Positions 6,335-9,618 of a stretch of 9,618 nucleotides of DNA are shown one piece after another. The position numbers and the translations under genes are program-made. Location of the stretch: the NCBI GenBank assembly GCA_046313675.1, contig JBKBXU010000174.1, positions 1-9,618 on the forward strand. The letters are read 5' to 3'. The stretch is from JBKBXU01 sp046313675 (GTDB taxonomy: Bacteria > Bacteroidota > Bacteroidia > Cytophagales > Cytophagaceae). Under the pieces are notes generated by a model. That model saw nothing but the letters and a program-made list of their open reading frames with translations. It ran no database searches and had not been told where the DNA came from. Within the stretch, counting starts at the first letter, position 1. Every line of letters starts with the position of its first letter.

Positions 6335-8007
6335 AAATCAAGTTTTTCCAAACAATACTTCAGCCCTTCTTCCATGTGTTTTTTCTCACTGGTACGTGCT
6401 ATTACCTTCTGAAGGCCTGTTTCATAACAATCCTTTGCTTTACGCCATTCTTGTCTTTTCTTAAAATACTCACCCAGATAATAATAAGTAAGAAAGCAAT
6501 TTTTATTGCTATTCTCAAAAGCAGAAATTTCAGCGTCGGACAATTCATCTCCTTTGCCTGCCAAAATAAAATATTGAATCCGATCCCTGGTTTTGGCAAA
6601 GATCGTATATTTTTCAAAAGAAGGGCTAACTAAAAATGAATCAGCACCGATAGACCGCTCAGGTAAGAATCCTATAGAAGTGCCTTCTCTGTCTTGGCCA
6701 AAAAAGATCTTGTTCAGGTCATATGCTAGAAAATTTCCTTCCTGATAGGGAGGACTTGATACCCACACCATAAGGTCTTCCGGAGAAAATATTACCGCAT
6801 GATGTGCTATTAATTGGTTTATGGCTTTTTCATTTCCCAAACCTATATCTTCGTTATCTAATCCCTTTTTATCGCGCAAAATTCCGGCAACATCCAAAGG
6901 CTTTAGTGGAGCAAGGGAATCAAGCAACTGTTCCACTCTTTTATAGCGATAGGTGGAAACCTCTTCGTTAATGTATTCCTGATTTAAGGGGTCGCCAAAC
7001 AATTCACTGCTTTGAAAATGGTTTGTGACCACCATTTGCTTACTGCTGGAAAAATGTAAGGCCGTTTTCTCCGGCGACTTCTCTATCAAACCTGCCTTCC
7101 CATCGTTTTTAGAACCTATAAGGAAGGTTTCTGCAACAAAAGATTCAAAAGAAGCAGCTATTTCATAGGCTTCTCCTATGGTAGATGCATATTGCAAAAT
7201 TTGCCTTGCAATGACCGATACCGGAGTTTTACCTTTCCCTGGAATTGCAGATTTTGCAGAATTTAAGGTAACGGTCAGACCTGTTTCATTCATGCCGGAA
7301 ACAACTCCACTAAAACCTGCCCATGTAACAGACATAAACTGATAACCACTATCCGGTTTGTAGAAGGCCACTATTTTATCTCTGGCAAAATCTTCTCCAA
7401 AGTAAAAATCAAAGTTTCGTCCCAATAGCAATTTATTGTCTTCAGACTTTTCGCCCCAGGTGGCAAAAGAAGTACATCCCACCAGATTCATATTTTGCAA
7501 AGCATGGCCAATATCATGAGCCGCATGGTAACTTAAGGACCGATGGTACTTGGGAGCAATGTCATCATAGCTATCTGACATAAAAGCTGATGCACCGTAA
7601 ATCTCCAGCAGTTGCTCATGCGGTATATAGGTATCAAGATCCCTATTGAACCAACCAACCAGATATTTCAAAAAGTTAAGATAAAAATCTGAAGGGATTC
7701 GGTTTTTTATTTCGCCAATAAAAGCTTCTTCTTTTTCCCCCATTAATTGTTGTGCAAGTGTACCAAAGGCTACACCCCTGCTATAAGGCTTTCCTTCCAG
7801 ATACATTTCCCATACGCCGTGTTCATTTTTTTGCAGTTTGTTATTTCCGTATCTGAAGTAATTCTCCCCCAGTACTTCCAGGTCAGCATGAATATTATCC
7901 AAAGAATCTTTTAGAGGGAAATCCATGCGGACATTCAGGTAATAGACGCTTGCGGCTAAAAGGAGAAGGAAGGCAAAAATGCCTAAAATGTATTTTAAAA
8001 TTTTCAT
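6331..8007 (-). CDS. Membrane-anchored C45-family (NTN-hydrolase) acyltransferase/amidohydrolase with TPR-like tail
   Basis: This 558-residue protein belongs to the C45 / acyl-CoA:6-aminopenicillanate acyltransferase-like group of N-terminal nucleophile hydrolases. Members cleave themselves before a Cys that becomes the nucleophile, then hydrolyse or form amide bonds. Residues 2-24 form one hydrophobic anchor, so the bulk is probably periplasmic or membrane-attached. The likely self-cleavage site is Gly177-Cys178 in NLVGCTSFATW, followed by the family's LLLGRNFDF at 193-201. The core runs to about residue 450. The last 65 residues contain a YYLGEYFKKRQEW...AKDCYETGL pattern typical of one TPR unit. 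An in-frame ATG at 8049 would add 14 residues in front of the anchor; the ATG at 8007 is preferred because it gives a normal MK-plus-hydrophobic start. The gene overlaps acpS by 4 bases. The substrate is unknown; a role in releasing or attaching an acyl chain fits the neighbours. Confidence 0.85.
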   Translation of the reverse strand: MKILKYILGIFAFLLLLAASVYYLNVRMDFPLKDSLDNIHADLEVLGENYFRYGNNKLQKNEHGVWEMYLEGKPYSRGVAFGTLAQQLMGEKEEAFIGEIKNRIPSDFYLNFLKYLVGWFNRDLDTYIPHEQLLEIYGASAFMSDSYDDIAPKYHRSLSYHAAHDIGHALQNMNLVGCTSFATWGEKSEDNKLLLGRNFDFYFGEDFARDKIVAFYKPDSGYQFMSVTWAGFSGVVSGMNETGLTVTLNSAKSAIPGKGKTPVSVIARQILQYASTIGEAYEIAASFESFVAETFLIGSKNDGKAGLIEKSPEKTALHFSSSKQMVVTNHFQSSELFGDPLNQEYINEEVSTYRYKRVEQLLDSLAPLKPLDVAGILRDKKGLDNEDIGLGNEKAINQLIAHHAVIFSPEDLMVWVSSPPYQEGNFLAYDLNKIFFGQDREGTSIGFLPERSIGADSFLVSPSFEKYTIFAKTRDRIQYFILAGKGDELSDAEISAFENSNKNCFLTYYYLGEYFKKRQEWRKAKDCYETGLQKVIARTSEKKHMEEGLKYCLEKLDL

Positions 8008-8134
8008 AGACAGCCGTAGGCAAAAACAAAAATAAGAAATGCAATTCAAATAAGCTTACATAGCAGACATTTTTTGACAGCTATAAAGTTCAAAAAAGAA
8101 CACTAGTCAATACGTTGAATACAAGCCAACGAAA

Positions 8135-8797
8135 CTATTTACTATATAATGTAGTGTCTATATCTCTGCCTAGTGTACCCCGAAGCCTTTCAAAAAAATC
8201 TTCCTGCTCCGGGAGCGAAACAAAATCTTTCACAAAAGCCTTGCTTTGGTCAATTTCCGGTGTGGGCATTTCCTTTTCTTTTAATATATCAAAAACAACA
8301 GGCACAAAATCTACCTGAATATTATTGTTTTTGGCAAATCTTGACAGGGCGGCATTTTGAAAAGGATCTGTTGCCAGGGCTACCTTTTCAAATCCTTGGT
8401 TTTTCGCAATTTTACACGAATAATAAAGGTTTTCTGTACTATGATTAGCGAGTGTATCTATAAAGATGTGATCGGAGGGAATGCCTAAGGCAATGGCATA
8501 TTCCTTCATGATTTTGCTTTCCACATATGGAGAATATACAGCAGCCCCAGAATATATGACGTTTTTGGTATATCCATTGCTGTACAGATAATAAGACCAA
8601 TAAACCCTGAATTTCATTAAAACATGCCACTCATCATCTTTAAAAGGGAACCCAGGCACTATTATGGCATCGTAAGGTGTGTTTACCTTATTATAGTAAT
8701 AGCTTTTTTCCGCATTCCTATTGAGACATGATACCAAAAGAAAACCGACAAAAATCAAGATCAGACTGGCTTGCAAAAATATATTCAGGAATCGCAT
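8135..8797 (-). CDS. DUF218 (YdcF/SanA/ElyC-like) lipoprotein
   Basis: This 220-residue protein carries one DUF218 domain. The family includes E. coli SanA, ElyC and YdcF, linked to envelope integrity but without a settled biochemical activity. An N-terminal hydrophobic stretch ends in the lipobox LVSC (21-24), so it is probably a lipoprotein. Domain landmarks are DAIIVPG at 43-49, SGA at 83-85, PYVES at 90-94, M97-x-x-YA and STENL at 120-124. Where many relatives have a V-T-S-x-x-H motif, this protein has ATDPFQNAALSRF (142-154) with no histidine, so it is a divergent branch. The gene starts 51 bases after the oxidoreductase gene and ends 127 bases before the C45-type gene, all in one direction, so operon membership is likely. 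The start at 8797 is supported by the signal peptide. Confidence 0.85.
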   Translation of the reverse strand: MRFLNIFLQASLILIFVGFLLVSCLNRNAEKSYYYNKVNTPYDAIIVPGFPFKDDEWHVLMKFRVYWSYYLYSNGYTKNVIYSGAAVYSPYVESKIMKEYAIALGIPSDHIFIDTLANHSTENLYYSCKIAKNQGFEKVALATDPFQNAALSRFAKNNNIQVDFVPVVFDILKEKEMPTPEIDQSKAFVKDFVSLPEQEDFFERLRGTLGRDIDTTLYSK

Positions 8798-8848
8798 TTG
8801 ATAGAATTTCTAATAAAACCACCATGTATCCGGAATGTTATGATTCAA

Positions 8849-9618
8849 TCAGGCCTTTACAACCTGATCCATTATATATTTATTTCCCAGGAATTCCGAA
8901 CAAGTCACCACAGAACCAATGGTAACCCCTAATACGCCATGCATATTTAAATTCTGGCCTGTGAGGTAAAGATTTGGTATTTTGGTTTTTGCACTAATAA
9001 ACGATTTCAAAGGGTCTTTATAATCTTTGACTATCCCATATAACGAGCCATCCCTGGTGCCTATATAATCCCTGTACGTCAAAGGGGTCGAGGTATAGTA
9101 GGAGGCAATTTTATGTCTCAGCCCAGGTATTTTCTTTTCTATTTCGTCAAGAAGCTTTTCCGCTTTCTCCCTTTTAAAATCTTCATACCCTTCTCCCCTG
9201 TCTTCTTCATAAGAAACTGTACTTTGCGTACCAGCCCATTTCTCCATTTCAGAGTATTGCATATAGGCCATTGCTATCATAGTATGCGAATAGGCAGGGT
9301 CTTTGGAAGTGGCACCGGTAAAAAGAGCATATCCTTTAGGCCAGTCGTTTCCATAAGATGCAGCTGACCAGACATCATGATCGATGTAGTGATAGTAATT
9401 ACAATTAAAGTAATCAAGGGCATTTTCTTTTAAAACGATGTAAAGAATAAATACAGAAACAGAGTTTTCCATATTGTTGACCCTTTTTCGGTAAGCGTTG
9501 CGAATTTTCCCTTCTTCTACCATATCCAGCGTAACAGCAGGATGGACATTGGATATAAAATCATTTCCTTCAAATTGCCGTCCGTCTTCAAGTTCTATAG
9601 ATTGAATTTTATCTCCAT
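8849..9618 (-). CDS. RetSat/CrtISO-like FAD-dependent oxidoreductase, C-terminal part (5' end off window)
   Basis: The frame is open from the right edge to a TGA at 8849, giving 255 visible residues of the C-terminal part. An internal ATG at 9523 is not the real start: the frame continues upstream with sensible coding (for example IELEDGRQFEGNDFISNVHP). The end carries the diagnostic IPNLYLTGQNLNMHGVLGVT followed by IGSVVTCSEFLG. This is the C-terminal FAD-contacting motif of phytoene-desaturase-like enzymes closest to retinol saturase and carotene isomerase (CrtISO). The N-terminal GxGxxG dinucleotide fold must lie outside the window. Such enzymes oxidise, reduce or isomerise polyene or lipid chains; the substrate here is unknown. 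It is the most upstream visible gene of the acyl-chemistry block. Confidence 0.85.
   Translation of the reverse strand, partial: GDKIQSIELEDGRQFEGNDFISNVHPAVTLDMVEEGKIRNAYRKRVNNMENSVSVFILYIVLKENALDYFNCNYYHYIDHDVWSAASYGNDWPKGYALFTGATSKDPAYSHTMIAMAYMQYSEMEKWAGTQSTVSYEEDRGEGYEDFKREKAEKLLDEIEKKIPGLRHKIASYYTSTPLTYRDYIGTRDGSLYGIVKDYKDPLKSFISAKTKIPNLYLTGQNLNMHGVLGVTIGSVVTCSEFLGNKYIMDQVVKA

Noticed and set aside
8027..8050. TATTTTTG with TTTG 12 bases upstream on the minus strand, as a promoter for the C45-type gene
   Set aside because: The -7 element matches, but the spacing of 12 bases is far from the usual 19-21 in this AT-rich run, so it is likely chance.
8113..8131. CGTTG/CAACG hairpin just after the DUF218 gene, as a terminator
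   Set aside because: The stem is only 5 bp with a 9-base loop and no T-run follows on the minus strand; the genes around it look co-transcribed.
8849..9523. A complete 224-residue protein starting at ATG 9523
   Set aside because: The same frame continues upstream to the window edge with plausible coding, and the family needs an N-terminal FAD fold, so the ATG is internal.

Overview
The window looks like chromosomal DNA from a Bacteroidota bacterium, most likely a marine-type member of Flavobacteriia. Genes are AT-rich with short AT-rich gaps and mostly no strong Shine-Dalgarno. The one clear promoter is of the Bacteroidota type (TTTG, about 20 bases, TAnnTTTG). The MCE protein, the acyl-activation genes and an uncharacterised exported protein all read like flavobacterial versions. 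Every supported gene is on the minus strand, so transcription runs from high to low coordinates. No tRNA, rRNA, CRISPR array, insertion sequence or integrase was seen.

Region A (about 9618 to 4661) is a five-gene block in transcription order: the C-terminal part of a RetSat/CrtISO-like FAD oxidoreductase, a DUF218/YdcF-like lipoprotein, a membrane-anchored C45/NTN-hydrolase-type acyltransferase or amidohydrolase with a TPR-like tail, an AcpS-type phosphopantetheinyl transferase, and a PaaK-like adenylate-forming acyl/aryl-CoA ligase. The last three genes are tightly packed (4-base overlap, then a 15-base gap). Ligase, carrier-protein activator, acyl-transfer enzyme and polyene-type oxidoreductase together suggest one arm of a carrier-protein-based acyl or aryl-polyene (flexirubin-like) pathway. 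No ketosynthase or carrier protein lies inside the window to prove this.

Region B (4658 to 3975) is a single exported protein of unknown function behind a near-consensus Bacteroidota promoter. Region C (3974 to 3719) is a non-coding gap. It holds a GC-rich, symmetry-rich patch (39 G/C in 70 bases, against 14 in 70 in the adjacent flank) and a 12-bp hairpin that pairs best as a minus-strand transcript. This is the least explained DNA in the window.

Region D (3718 to 1253) is a compact Mla/MCE lipid-transport operon: MlaE permease, MlaF ATPase and an MlaD-type MCE protein. The MCE protein carries a C-terminal repeat of exactly 48 residues. Region E (1252 to 949) is a gene-free stretch with two dyad-symmetric elements. 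Region F (948 to 1) is the N-terminal 316 residues of an exported RCC1-repeat (beta-propeller) protein that runs off the left edge.
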